Shown here in pieces: positions 1-9,700 of a stretch of DNA of 64,000 bases (the first letter of the stretch is position 1; each line of letters opens with the position of its first letter). The DNA lies in the NCBI GenBank assembly GCA_937952135.1, contig CALFYL010000126.1:62001-126000 (forward strand), in the 5' to 3' direction. A program made the translations under genes and the position numbers. This stretch comes from an uncultured Planctomycetia bacterium. GTDB taxonomy: Bacteria > Planctomycetota > UBA1135 > GCA-002686595. The notes under the pieces are model-generated. The model was not told where the DNA came from. It searched no databases and saw nothing but the letters and a program-made list of their open reading frames with translations.

Positions 1-180
1 CACCACTCCGTTGAGGAAGCGCGGCTGGCCCGGCGGCCCGCCCACCGGCGCCGTTTCGATCCAGCTCGAACGCCGCAGAACGCGCACGCCCGCGGTCGAG
101 TCGAGCTCGCGCACCGCGGCCTCGAGGTGCGCGGCGCGGTCTCCGAGGTTCGAACCCAGGGCGACGTAGGCGATGGCCAC
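1..180 (-). CDS. folK: FolK (HPPK), N-terminal part, runs off the window
   Basis: 2-amino-4-hydroxy-6-hydroxymethyldihydropteridine diphosphokinase transfers pyrophosphate from ATP to the pterin in folate synthesis, in the cytoplasm. Only the first 60 codons are present. They read AYVALGSNLGDRAAHLEAAV near the N-terminus and later ETAPVGGPPGQPRFLNGVV. These are the two hallmark HPPK segments: the GSNLGDR opening and the PxGGPxQPxFLN substrate loop. The start is a GTG at 178-180, 22 bases after the pssA stop on the same strand, so the two are probably co-transcribed. There is no good Shine-Dalgarno sequence. The identification rests on motif recognition; the C-terminal half lies outside the window. 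Confidence 0.88.
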   Translation of the reverse strand, partial: MAIAYVALGSNLGDRAAHLEAAVRELDSTAGVRVLRRSSWIETAPVGGPPGQPRFLNGVV

Positions 181-202
181 AGCCGAGGAGGTCCGCTCGA
201 AC

Positions 203-1120
203 CTAGGGACGCGGAGTCCCGCTCAGCGCATCGCGGCGCGGCTCGCGCGAACCGGCGTCGGGCGGCTTGGTCGCATCGCTCGGAGGCTTGCTGCGGAAGA
301 GGCGCCGCACGAGTCCGCTCCACACGAACAGGTGCGCGGCGAGGAACATCACCGGGACCGGTGCGGCGAACAGCAAGAACGCGCCGAAGACCAAGTAGAC
401 GAGCGTGAAGAAGCTGCCCTTCCGCGTCAGCAGCGCCACGGCGTGCGGATAGCGCACGCGGCTCACCATGAGGAAGCCCAGCGCCGGCAGCAGCAGCGCG
501 ATGGCGGGCAGCACCCACGGCGGGAGCGTTTCGATCCGCACCTGGGGGAAGAGCTTGAACATCCGGCCGATCGGCGTCGGCGAACCGTCGTCGACCTCGA
601 GCTCCGGCCGGCGCAGCGTGAGGTACATCAGCAAGGTCGAGACCGCTGCGGCGGCCGCGGCCGGCGAGGGCAGCCCGCGAAAATCGGCGTGCGATTTCTC
701 GTCGCTGGTCGTCTCCAGGTTGAAGCGCGCGAGCCGCAGCACCGCCATCAAGGCGAACACCGCGCAGGCGATGAAGTGCAGGCGCGGGCTGCCGGTGTAA
801 CCGAGGATCGGACCTTCGTGCTCGATCAGCACCTTCGCGAGCAACGCCGGCGCGCAACCGAAGGTGATCGCGTCGGAGAAGGAGTCGAGTTGCGCGCCGA
901 AGAGGCTCGCGCCGCCGGTCATGCGCGCGACCTTGCCGTCCAAGGCGTCGAACACCATGCCCAGGAAGATCAGCAGGCAGGCCGTTTCCATCTTGCTGTA
1001 GAACAGCCACGAGCCCGCCTCGGTCACCGCGAGCGCGTCGATCGCCTTGGAGATCGCGAGCAAGCCGCAAAACGCGTTTCCGAGGGTGAGCAGATTCGGA
1101 AGGGCGGAGACGCGTCGCAT
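203..1120 (-). CDS. pssA: CDP-diacylglycerol-serine O-phosphatidyltransferase
   Basis: A membrane enzyme that condenses CDP-diacylglycerol with serine to give phosphatidylserine. The CDP-alcohol phosphotransferase signature is complete: D58, D61-G62-x2-A65-R66-x8-G75-x3-D79-x3-D83, binding the metal and CDP. Several hydrophobic segments follow, down to a charged C-terminal tail. I chose the ATG at 1118-1120 (305 residues, beginning MRRVSALPNLLTLGN) because family members usually begin just before the LPNxxTxxN motif. An in-frame ATG at 1160-1162 would add 14 residues. It is divergent from eno and followed by folK. No psd gene is in the window. The specificity (serine rather than another alcohol) is inferred from the N-terminal LPNLLTLGNAFCG pattern and is less certain than the family. 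Confidence 0.88.
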   Translation of the reverse strand: MRRVSALPNLLTLGNAFCGLLAISKAIDALAVTEAGSWLFYSKMETACLLIFLGMVFDALDGKVARMTGGASLFGAQLDSFSDAITFGCAPALLAKVLIEHEGPILGYTGSPRLHFIACAVFALMAVLRLARFNLETTSDEKSHADFRGLPSPAAAAAAVSTLLMYLTLRRPELEVDDGSPTPIGRMFKLFPQVRIETLPPWVLPAIALLLPALGFLMVSRVRYPHAVALLTRKGSFFTLVYLVFGAFLLFAAPVPVMFLAAHLFVWSGLVRRLFRSKPPSDATKPPDAGSREPRRDALSGTPRP

Positions 1121-1200
1121 CGCCGCGCCAGCATAGGAAGCCTCGACGTTGCCGGCGAACACCGATCGCCGCGAGCGGGCGGTGCGCCGCGAACGCGGGC

Positions 1201-1228
1201 TTGGAGCGCCCGCGCCGCTCGCTACGAT
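1201..1228 (+). promoter_or_regulatory. eno promoter, probably giving a leaderless mRNA
   Basis: TTGGAG (1201-1206), a 16-base spacer and TACGAT (1223-1228) form a plausible sigma-70-type promoter. A normal start point about 7 bases past the -10 box is near 1235, and the eno ATG is at 1238. The transcript would then have almost no leader, and there is no Shine-Dalgarno sequence before the ATG. The boxes are seen in the sequence; the start point is inferred. Confidence 0.55.
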
Positions 1229-1237
1229 GGCCCGCCC

Positions 1238-2503
1238 ATGAGCGAGATCCTGAACCTACACGCGCGCGAGATCCTCGATTCCCGCGGCAACCCCACCCTC
1301 GAAGTCGAAGCGCTGCTCGAAAGCGGCGCCGTCGGCTCGGCCGCCGTTCCGTCGGGCGCCAGCACGGGCAAGCACGAAGCGCACGAGCTACGCGACGGCG
1401 ACAAGCGCTACGGCGGAAAGGGCGTCCGCAAAGCGGTCGAGAACGTGAACGACGAGCTGTGCGGCGCGCTCGTGGGCCTGGAAGGTTCCGACCAGGGCGC
1501 ACTCGACGCCGCGATGATCGAGCTCGACGGCACGGCCAACAAGAGCCGCCTCGGCGCGAACGCGATCCTCGGCGTTTCGCTCGCGGTCGCGAAGGCCGCG
1601 GCGGAGGAAGCGGGCCTGCCGCTGTACCGCTACCTCGGAGGCGCGATGGCGAACGTGCTCCCGGTGCCGATGATGAACATCCTCAACGGAGGCAAGCACG
1701 CCGACAACAACGTCGACCTGCAGGAGTTCATGATCATGCCCTTCGGCGCGACGAGCTTCGCCGAGGGCCTGCGACTGGGCGTCGAGGTGTTCCACGCGCT
1801 CAAGGGCGTGTGCAAGCAGAAGGGCTACAACACGAACGTCGGCGACGAGGGCGGCTTCGCGCCGGACCTCAAGAGCAACGAGGAAGCGATCGAGCTGATC
1901 CTCGCCGCGATCGCGAAAGTCGGCGCGAAGCCGGGAACCGACGTGAAGATCGCCATCGACGCGGCCTCGGCGGAGTTCCTGCACGACGGCAAGTACATGG
2001 TCGACCGCAAGCCGCACAGCTCGATGGAGATGGTCGAGCTGTACGCGCGCTGGAGCGAGAAGTACCCGATCTTCTCGATCGAGGACGGCCTCGATCAGGA
2101 CGACTGGGAGGGCTGGCAGGCGCTGACGCAGCGCATCGGCTCGCGCGTTCAACTCGTCGGCGACGACTTGTACGTGACCAACTCGCACCGCGTTCAGACC
2201 GGCATCGACAAGAAGGCCGGCAACGCGGTGCTCATCAAGGTCAACCAGATCGGCACGCTCACCGAGACGCTCGACACGATCGCGCTCGCGCACCGCCACG
2301 GCATGCGCTGCGTCATCAGCCACCGCTCGGGCGAGACCGAGGACACGACCATCGCCGACCTCGCGGTCGCGACGAATGCCGGCCAGATCAAGACCGGCGC
2401 GCCGTGCCGCTCGGACCGCGTCGCCAAGTACAACCGCCTGCTGCGCATCGAGGAAGAGCTCGACGCGACGGGCCGTTACGGCGCGAAGCTGCTCGTGAGC
2501 TGA
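1238..2503 (+). CDS. eno: Enolase
   Basis: Phosphopyruvate hydratase interconverts 2-phosphoglycerate and phosphoenolpyruvate in glycolysis. The 421 residues match the usual length. GASTGKHEAHELRD is the substrate loop, G202-D203-E204 carries the catalytic acid equivalent to E. coli E208, and K334 in LIKVNQIGTLTETL is the catalytic lysine in the enolase signature. The start MSEILNLHAREILDSRGNPT is canonical. A longer upstream open frame is antisense to pssA and is not coding. Eno is followed at 48 bases by a FtsB/DivIC-like gene, a neighbourhood seen in many bacteria. Confidence 0.98.
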   Translation: MSEILNLHAREILDSRGNPTLEVEALLESGAVGSAAVPSGASTGKHEAHELRDGDKRYGGKGVRKAVENVNDELCGALVGLEGSDQGALDAAMIELDGTANKSRLGANAILGVSLAVAKAAAEEAGLPLYRYLGGAMANVLPVPMMNILNGGKHADNNVDLQEFMIMPFGATSFAEGLRLGVEVFHALKGVCKQKGYNTNVGDEGGFAPDLKSNEEAIELILAAIAKVGAKPGTDVKIAIDAASAEFLHDGKYMVDRKPHSSMEMVELYARWSEKYPIFSIEDGLDQDDWEGWQALTQRIGSRVQLVGDDLYVTNSHRVQTGIDKKAGNAVLIKVNQIGTLTETLDTIALAHRHGMRCVISHRSGETEDTTIADLAVATNAGQIKTGAPCRSDRVAKYNRLLRIEEELDATGRYGAKLLVS

Positions 2504-2551
2504 CGCTCGCCGCGGAGCGACGAGCCTCCACCCCTCCTTCACAAGACGCAC

Positions 2552-3001
2552 GTGAACCTCTCCCCGACGATTCCGGTTGCGCCGAAGGGCGGCTCGAAAG
2601 GGCTGCTCCGCGTGTTGATCGCGTGGGCGCCGGTGTGGATCACGTTCGCGGTGCTCGGACAGGTGGCGCTGCTCGGTCTGCGTCCGGCGATGGCGGAGCG
2701 GCGCAAGCTCGCCGAAGCGCAGACGCTGCTGCGCGCTCGCATCGAGCGCGAAGAGAAGCAGGCCGCGGAGCTGGAGCGGCTCCAACGCGCGCAGAACGAT
2801 CCGATCTTCCTCGAGCGCGAGCGGCGCGTGCTGCGCGCGACGAAGCCCGCGCGGGACGAGGGGGCGGCGCCGGAGGCAAACTCGGGAGCGGATTCGGACC
2901 TCGATCTGCCCGTGGACTCCGCGCTGGATCCGAAACCGGCGACCCCGCCCACCTCCCCGAACGCGGACGGCGACGCGCCGCCGTCGCGCGAGGGCTCGTG
3001 A
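2552..3001 (+). CDS. FtsB/DivIC-like septum formation initiator protein
   Basis: A 149-residue bitopic protein: a short cytoplasmic N-terminus, one membrane segment at about residues 19-46, then a heptad-rich charged helix at about 48-85 (ERRKLAEAQTLLRARIEREE). The NDPIFLERERRVLR stretch resembles the conserved DPxYxExxAR segment of FtsB/DivIC. A disordered acidic and proline-rich tail follows. FtsB/DivIC proteins act with FtsL and FtsQ in the divisome. The position directly after eno supports the call because eno-ftsB pairs are common. The start is GTG at 2552. The sequence is divergent, so another membrane-anchored coiled-coil role is possible. Confidence 0.62.
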   Translation: MNLSPTIPVAPKGGSKGLLRVLIAWAPVWITFAVLGQVALLGLRPAMAERRKLAEAQTLLRARIEREEKQAAELERLQRAQNDPIFLERERRVLRATKPARDEGAAPEANSGADSDLDLPVDSALDPKPATPPTSPNADGDAPPSREGS

Positions 3002-3008
3002 GCGCGGA

Positions 3009-5156
3009 GTGAGCCCTCCGCGCCCCGCCGTCCCGCTGCGTTCGCTCGCGGCGCTCGTCCTCGCGCTGCCGTTCGCGCGCGCCCAGGACACGCCGCTGCG
3101 GCTCGACGAAGGTCCGCTCGACAACCCGGCGTTCCTGCCCTTCGACGAAGCCGCGAACCGCGCGCTCGCGAGCGCCGATGCGTTGCACGCGAGCTTGCGC
3201 GAGCAAGCGGACGGAACTCGGCGCTGGCGCGAGGTCTTCGACCTCTGGCACGTCGCACTGCGCGACAGCGAGCCCGGCGCCGGTTGTTTTCCGCTGCCCT
3301 CCGCGCCAGGCGCCGCCGTCTCGCGCGCGTGGCCCGATCCCGACGGCACCGCCGACGCGAGCGTCGACCGCCGCCGCGACGGAGTCGAAGCCGCCGTGCT
3401 CCGCCGCTGGCTGTCGCTGCCCGCGGCCGCGCGCGCGGAATGGTCCGCGCAGCAGACACCGTTCGCCGACGAGGCGCTCGACCGCGCGCTGCACGAGCTG
3501 CGCGGCGACTCGGACGCGCTGGAGCAAGTCGAACGGCGCTTCCCTGCGACCGAAGCGGCGCTGCGCGCGTCGCTCGCGCTCGCCGACGGCGCCCTGGAGT
3601 CCTCGCGACCCCACACGGCGGCCGGCTGGCTGGAGCGCGCGCGTCGGCACCGCGACTGGCTCGGCGCCACGGGGACGCGGGACTGGCTCGCCGCGATCGT
3701 CGCGCGCGAAACGCCGGTACGCGCCGAGTTGGAGCGGACGCGAGCGGAAGTTGCGACGGACTGGGGCCGCGCGACGCGCCTCGAGCCGCGCACGTTCGTG
3801 ACGCTCGATTCGCAGCGGCGGCGAGGCGCGCGGCCGCGCACCGAGCCGGGGATGTTCGTGCGGCCGGGCCTCGCATTCCTCGACGCGGACCGCGTGCTCA
3901 CGCACATCGCTAGCGGCGAGCAGAGCCAGATGCTCGCGCTCTACGACCTGGCGGCGGGCGTGCAACTCGGCCGCACCGACCTCACGCAGTACCTGCGCGA
4001 CGGCGGCATCGCGGTCGGCCCGCTGCTCGAGCCCCTCGAGCCGCCCGGTTGGCCGCTCACCGTCGCCGCGCGCGGACGCAAGGTCGTGCTGACCGTCGGC
4101 CGGCGCGGCAGCTCTCGCGGCAACGCCCTGGTGTGCATCGAGCTCGTGGACAGCATCGATCCGCTCGGGCCGCCGCAACTGCGCACCGACTGGGTGTGGT
4201 TCGACGGCAAGCAGGTCGCCGGCGCCGCGGGCGCCCTCGCGGGCGGAACGCCGCTGTGGCAAGCGTGCGAGTTCCAGTCGGGCGCCGCGATCGTCGGCGA
4301 CAACGTGATCGCCGTCGTGCGCGAGTACGACCTCGCCGAGCCCGAGGGTTCGTTCAACGCGCGCGAGGGCGCGAGCACGCAGCTCCGCACGTGGCTGGCG
4401 GCCTTCGACCTCGAGAGCGGTGCGCCGGTGTGGCGGCGCTGGCTCGGACGCGGACTCGAGATCCAGCGCGCGGCGGGCCGCTTCTTCGGAGCGCGCTCGC
4501 CGGCGGCCGCCGCCTCACCGCTCTCCGCGAACGGCCTGCGCGCGCTCACCAGCTCGAACACCGGCTTCAGCGCGCTCGTCGACACGCTCGACGGGCGTCT
4601 CGAGTGGTCGCTTCGCACGCGGCGGCGGCCCTCGGACGAGCGCCGTTGGACGGGCGCAGCGCCGCCCTTCGACGCGAAACTGAACGCTTGGGTGCTGGCG
4701 CCGGCCGACAGCGACCACGTGTACTGGCTGCGCGACGGCGCAGACCTGGACGGCCGAGGGCTCTTCGCCGCGCCCCCGCGCCGCGCCGATTCCCCGGCCG
4801 TGCTCATCGGCGCGCGCGACGGCGCCGCGCTCGTGCTGAAGCCCCACGGGGCCGAGCGCGCGCTCAGCAGCTGGCACGGCGCGAGCGGACGCACGCGCCT
4901 CGCCGCGTACCTCGGCGCCGACGAGTCGTTCACCGGCGATGGCGCGGCGTGCGCGACGCGCGCGCTGTACGCCTCGCAGCGCGGCGTCTACTTGATCGAC
5001 CTCGAGCGCGAGCTGTACTTGCTCGACTTCGCGCTGCTCGAACGCGAGCGCGGGCTCGCGCGCGGCGCGCAGCCCTCGGGCGGTTCGGTCTTCGCCCACG
5101 GCCGCTGGGTGTGCGTGCTCGGCCCGCAGACGATGTGGGTGTTCGAAGCGCGCTGA
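3009..5156 (+). CDS. Secreted PQQ/WD-like beta-propeller protein
   Basis: A 715-residue protein with a signal peptide (residues 1-25, cleavage after ALPFARA). A mostly helical, Ala/Arg-rich N-terminal region spans about 26-270. From about 290 to the end there are repeated blade-like segments of the type found in BamB/PQQ propellers: LALYDLAAGVQLGR, WLAAFDLESGAPVWRRW, FSALVDTLDGRLEWSLR and VYLIDLERELYLLDFALLER. No enzyme motif is visible, so the call is structural. It starts with GTG 7 bases after the preceding stop and is probably co-transcribed with the FtsB-like gene. It shares its general architecture with the much larger protein at 19276. It may be an outer-envelope scaffold; the function is unknown. 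Confidence 0.7.
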   Translation: MSPPRPAVPLRSLAALVLALPFARAQDTPLRLDEGPLDNPAFLPFDEAANRALASADALHASLREQADGTRRWREVFDLWHVALRDSEPGAGCFPLPSAPGAAVSRAWPDPDGTADASVDRRRDGVEAAVLRRWLSLPAAARAEWSAQQTPFADEALDRALHELRGDSDALEQVERRFPATEAALRASLALADGALESSRPHTAAGWLERARRHRDWLGATGTRDWLAAIVARETPVRAELERTRAEVATDWGRATRLEPRTFVTLDSQRRRGARPRTEPGMFVRPGLAFLDADRVLTHIASGEQSQMLALYDLAAGVQLGRTDLTQYLRDGGIAVGPLLEPLEPPGWPLTVAARGRKVVLTVGRRGSSRGNALVCIELVDSIDPLGPPQLRTDWVWFDGKQVAGAAGALAGGTPLWQACEFQSGAAIVGDNVIAVVREYDLAEPEGSFNAREGASTQLRTWLAAFDLESGAPVWRRWLGRGLEIQRAAGRFFGARSPAAAASPLSANGLRALTSSNTGFSALVDTLDGRLEWSLRTRRRPSDERRWTGAAPPFDAKLNAWVLAPADSDHVYWLRDGADLDGRGLFAAPPRRADSPAVLIGARDGAALVLKPHGAERALSSWHGASGRTRLAAYLGADESFTGDGAACATRALYASQRGVYLIDLERELYLLDFALLERERGLARGAQPSGGSVFAHGRWVCVLGPQTMWVFEAR

Positions 5157-5202
5157 GCCGATCGCCCAGCGCGCTCCGCGAACCGCCGTTCGACCGCGCG
5201 AG

Positions 5203-6705
5203 CTAGTCGCGCGAATCGGCCGCCGCCACCACGGGCACGCCGCTCGCGTCGAAGCCGCCGCCGAGCGCCTTGTACAACGCGATGAAGTGCGTCGTGATCG
5301 CGGCGTCGCTCACCGCCAGCTCGTCCTCGAGCCCGGCGACGATGCGCAGGGAATCGAGCACGGCCTGGAAGTCGGTCAAGCCCTCGCGGTACTGCGTCTG
5401 CGCGAGCTCGACGGCGTGCCGCGCGTGTTCCGCGGCGCGCTCGAGCGACGCCCGGCGTTCCTGCTCGCGCACGAACGACGTCATCGCGTTCTCCGCCTCC
5501 TCGAGCGCGAGCAACACGGTCTGCTCCCACTGGTTCTGCGCCGCCAGCGCGCTCGCTTCCTGCGCGCGCACGCGCCCCCGCAGCCGGCCGCCGTCGAACA
5601 AGTTCCAGCGCAGCGACGGGCCGATGCCGAGCACGCGGCTGTCGCCGTCGAACAGGTGCTCCGAACCGTCGGAGGAAAGGCCCAGCGTTCCGCTCAGCGC
5701 GAAACGCGGATACAGGTCGCCCTCCGCGACCCCGATGCGCGCGACCTCGGCGGCGTAGCGGTGCTCGGCCGCGACGACGTCGGGGCGGCGGCGCAGCAGA
5801 TCGGCGGGAACTCCGACGACGAGGGTCGCAGGGGCGCGGGGCACGTTGCGCAGCGTGCTGAGCTCGCGGCCGAGTTCGCCCGGGGCGAGGCCGAGCAGCA
5901 CCGCGAGGCGGTGCGACGCGGCGCGCGCGCTCGACTGCAGCGCCGGGACGCGCGAACGCGTGCTCTCGACGTTCGCCGAGGCCTGCGCGACGTCGCGCGG
6001 ACCGACGAGCCCCGCGTCGACGCGCGAGCGGACGAGTTGCAGCGTGCGCTCCTGGAGCTCCACGTTCGAGAGCGCGATCTCGAGCCGGCGCTGGGCCGAA
6101 GCGAGCTCGACGTAGGTGCGCGCGACCTCGGCCGCGAGTGCGACCGCCACCGTATGAACATCCGCTTCGCTGGCTTCGAGGTCGCGGGTCGCGCTCTCGA
6201 CGGAACGGCTCACGCGTCCCCAGAAGTCGGGCTCCCACGAGGCGTCGAAGCCGATCGAATGGATGTCCGTGCGCGGGATGAACGCGCCGAAGGGCGTGTT
6301 CTCGCTCTCGCGTCGGTGCTCGTAGCTTCCGCGCGCATCGACGCTCGGAAGCCGCTCGCCCGCCGCGACTGTGCGAAGCGCGCGCGCTTGCTGCAGCCGC
6401 GCCACGGCCGCGCGCAGGTCCCGGTTGCTCTCGAAGGCGCGTTGCACGAGCGCCGACAGGGCCGGCTCGTCGAGCCGCTCCCACCAGCGCGCATCGCTCT
6501 CGCCTTCGACCGCGAAGAGCGCGGGCGCGTCCGCCTGGGCGGACTGGGAACCCTCGGCGCTCGAGCTCCAGTTCGCGGGAACGCCGAGCTCGGGCCGCTC
6601 GTAATCGCGCCCCACCGTGGTGCAGGCGGCGGTCAGCAGCAAGGCAGCCAGGGCCGCACGCGGCGCGAGGCGCGAGAACATCGTCTTTCGTGAGTGCGGG
6701 ACCAT
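5203..6705 (-). CDS. Outer-membrane efflux lipoprotein, NodT/OprM type
   Basis: This is the TolC-like outer-membrane channel of the tripartite pump encoded upstream. The 500 residues include a lipoprotein signal ending LLLTAAC (lipidated C28) and TTVGRDYERPELGVPANW, the typical mature start of the NodT family. Two outer-membrane-efflux repeats of long amphipathic helices follow. The start ATG shares a base with the stop of the pump gene (TGATG), so translation should be coupled. A second in-frame ATG at 6679-6681 would leave a shorter but still functional signal peptide. It is the last gene of the operon and faces the convergent gene ending at 5156. Confidence 0.9.
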   Translation of the reverse strand: MVPHSRKTMFSRLAPRAALAALLLTAACTTVGRDYERPELGVPANWSSSAEGSQSAQADAPALFAVEGESDARWWERLDEPALSALVQRAFESNRDLRAAVARLQQARALRTVAAGERLPSVDARGSYEHRRESENTPFGAFIPRTDIHSIGFDASWEPDFWGRVSRSVESATRDLEASEADVHTVAVALAAEVARTYVELASAQRRLEIALSNVELQERTLQLVRSRVDAGLVGPRDVAQASANVESTRSRVPALQSSARAASHRLAVLLGLAPGELGRELSTLRNVPRAPATLVVGVPADLLRRRPDVVAAEHRYAAEVARIGVAEGDLYPRFALSGTLGLSSDGSEHLFDGDSRVLGIGPSLRWNLFDGGRLRGRVRAQEASALAAQNQWEQTVLLALEEAENAMTSFVREQERRASLERAAEHARHAVELAQTQYREGLTDFQAVLDSLRIVAGLEDELAVSDAAITTHFIALYKALGGGFDASGVPVVAAADSRD

Positions 6706-9700
6706 CAGACCAACTCCATGGCGGGACGGGCTTGGGCGCGAGCGCGCGCGGGAACTTCGAACTCTTCCTCGGGCTCTTCGGCGCGATGCTCGGCGGCGAT
6801 CAGCGAGTAGAAGACCGGCACGACGAGCAGCGTGAACAGCGTTCCCACGGCCATGCCGGCCACGAGCACGATGCCGATGCTGTTGCGCGCTTCCGCGCCC
6901 GGTCCGGTGACGAGGACCAGCGGGAAGTGCCCGAAGATCGTCGCCGCGGAGGTCATGAGCACCGGACGCAGGCGCGTGGCCGAGGCCTCGCGCAACGCGG
7001 CGACCTTGGACAAGCCTTGCTCCTGGAGCGTGTTCGCGAACTCCACGATCAGGATCCCGTTCTTCGAGATCAGTCCGACGAGCGTGATCAAACCGACCTG
7101 CGAGTACACGTTGATCGTCGTGAGGTCGAGGTAGGTGAAGACCAACGCGCCGCTGATCGCGAGCGGGGCCGAGCCGGCGAGCACGATGAACGGATCGCGG
7201 AAGCTCTTGAACTGCGCCGAGAGCACCAGGTACACGAGCACGAGCGCGAAGCCGAGGGTGACGACGAGCGCCGAACCCTCGCGCCGGATCTGGCGCGACT
7301 CGCCAGCGTGGTCGAGGTGCACGCCCGGACCTGCGACCGCGAGCGCGGCCGCCTCGAGCACGGCGAGGCCCTCCTCCTTGGTCACGCCCGGCTGCACGCC
7401 GCCGAAGATCTTCACCGCGTTGCGTTGCTGGAAGCGGTTCAGCGTGCGCGGCACGGTCGTCGACTCGATGCTCGTGAACGACGAAACCGGCACCAGCTCG
7501 CCGCTCGGCGACTTGATCTTCAGATCGAGCAGCGGGCCCACGGTCGCGCGGCCTTCGTCGCCGATCTGCGGGATGACCTTGTAGCTGCGGTCGAAGTAGT
7601 TGAAGCGGTTGACGTAGCCTCCGCCGAGCAGCGTGCCGAGCTCGCGGCCGACGCTCGCGAGGTCGAGGCCGAGGTCGGCCACCTTCTCGCGGTCGATGAC
7701 GACCTTGGCCTGCGGCCGGTCGATCTTCAGGTCGGTGTCGACGTACAGGAACTTGCCGCTCTGCCGGCCTGCGCCGACCACCGCCATCGCGGTCTCGAGC
7801 ATCTCCTCGAGCGGCGCGTCCGACTGGAGCACGAGCTCGACGTCGTACTGCCCCGGCGTCGGCAGCGGCGGATCCAGACGCGGGAACACTCGCACGCCCG
7901 GCGCCTGCGACACCGCGCCGTAGAGGTCTCCGTACAGCTCTTGCGTCGAGCGTTCGCGCGTGCGCCAGTCGGAGGCGACGAAGCCGCCGAAGCCACCCCA
8001 GTTGGCGACCAGCGACCACATGAAGCGGTTCTCGGGGAACGAGTTGACCGCGTCGACGACCGCGAGCGAGTCGCGGTCCACGGCCTCGATCGTCGCGTCC
8101 GGCGCCGCGTCGAAGAACAGGCTGATGTGGCTCTGGTCCTCGACCGGCGCGAGCTCGCGGCGCGATTGCTCGTACAGCGGGTACGCGGCGGCCATGATCG
8201 CGAGCGCCGCGACCACGATGGTCCAGCGGATCGCGAGCGCCCCGTCGAGCACGCGCACATACACGCGGCTCAGCGCATCGAAGCCGCGGTTGACCTGCCG
8301 CGTGAGCCAGCCTTCCTGTCCGCCGGGCCGCACCGCGTGCGCGCTCATCACCGGCGAGAGCGTGACGGCCACGAAGCCCGACATGAGCACCGCGACCGCG
8401 AGCGTGATCGCGAACTCGAGGAACAGCGAGCCCGTGAGGCCGCCCTGGAAGCCGATCGGCGCGTAAACCGCCGCGAGCGTGATCGTCATGGCGACGATCG
8501 GCCCGAAGAGTTCGCGCGCGGCGACCAGCGCGCCCTGGGTGCGCGACTTTCCGAGCCGCACGTGGCGGGCGACGTTCTCGACCACCACGATCGCGTCGTC
8601 GACCACCAGGCCGACCGAGAGCACGATGGCGAGGATCGTGAGCAGGTTCAGGCTGAAGCCGAGCAGGCTCATCACCGCCGCGGTGCCGATCAACGAGACG
8701 GGCATCGCGATCAGCGGAACGAGCGCCGTGCGCACCGAACCGAGGAACAGGAACACCACCACGCCGACGATCAGGATCGTCTCGAGCAGCGTCTTGGAGA
8801 TCTCCTCGAGCGCGTCGCGCATGAAGACGGTGCCGTCCCAGACCAGCCGCATCTCGATGTCGGCGGGAAGGGTCGGCTCGAGGCGCTCCATCTCGGCGCG
8901 CAGGCCATTGGCCACGTCGATCTCGTTCGCGCCGACGAGCGGCCAGACGCCGAGGTACACGCTCTCCGCGCCGTTGTACTTCGCGACGAGGTTCGCTTCT
9001 TCCGCGCCGAGCTCGACGCGCGCCACGTCGCTCAGGCGCACGAGCGCGCCGTCGTTCTGCGCGACGATCAGGCGCTCGAAGTCCTCGACCGTGCGCAGGT
9101 CGGTGTCCGCGAGCAGGCTGACCTGCACCAGGTTGCCCTTCGTCTGGCCGACGGCCGCGAGGTAGTTGTTGCGCTGGAGCGCCGCGTACACGTCGCCGGG
9201 CGCGAGCCCGACCGCGGCCAGCTTGTCCGGATCGATCCACACGCGCATCGCGATCGGGCGACCGCCCTCGTTGTTCGTCACGCGCTGCACGCCCTTGAGC
9301 GTGGCGAGCTGCGGCTGGATCGTGCGCGCCAGCCAGTCGGTGACCTCCGCGACCCCGCGCTCGGACGACGTGAACGACAGGTAGAACGTCGCGTACGGCC
9401 GGTCGGCGCGCTGCACTTCGATCAGCGGCGGCTCGGCCTCGGAGGGCAGCTCCGAACGCACCTGCTGCAGGCGCGCGTTGACCTCGGCGAGCGCGGTGGT
9501 CGTGCTGTGGTCGAGCTCGAGATGGATCGTGACCGTGCTCACGCCGGAGCGGCTCGTCGACTCGATGTGGTCGACCCCGCCGATGGCCGACACGGCGCGC
9601 TCGATGGGCGTGGTGAGGAAGCCGCGGACGGTCTCGGCGCTCGCGCCGGTGTAGACCGTGGTGATGATGACCGAGCTGCTCTCGATCTGCGGGTACTGCT

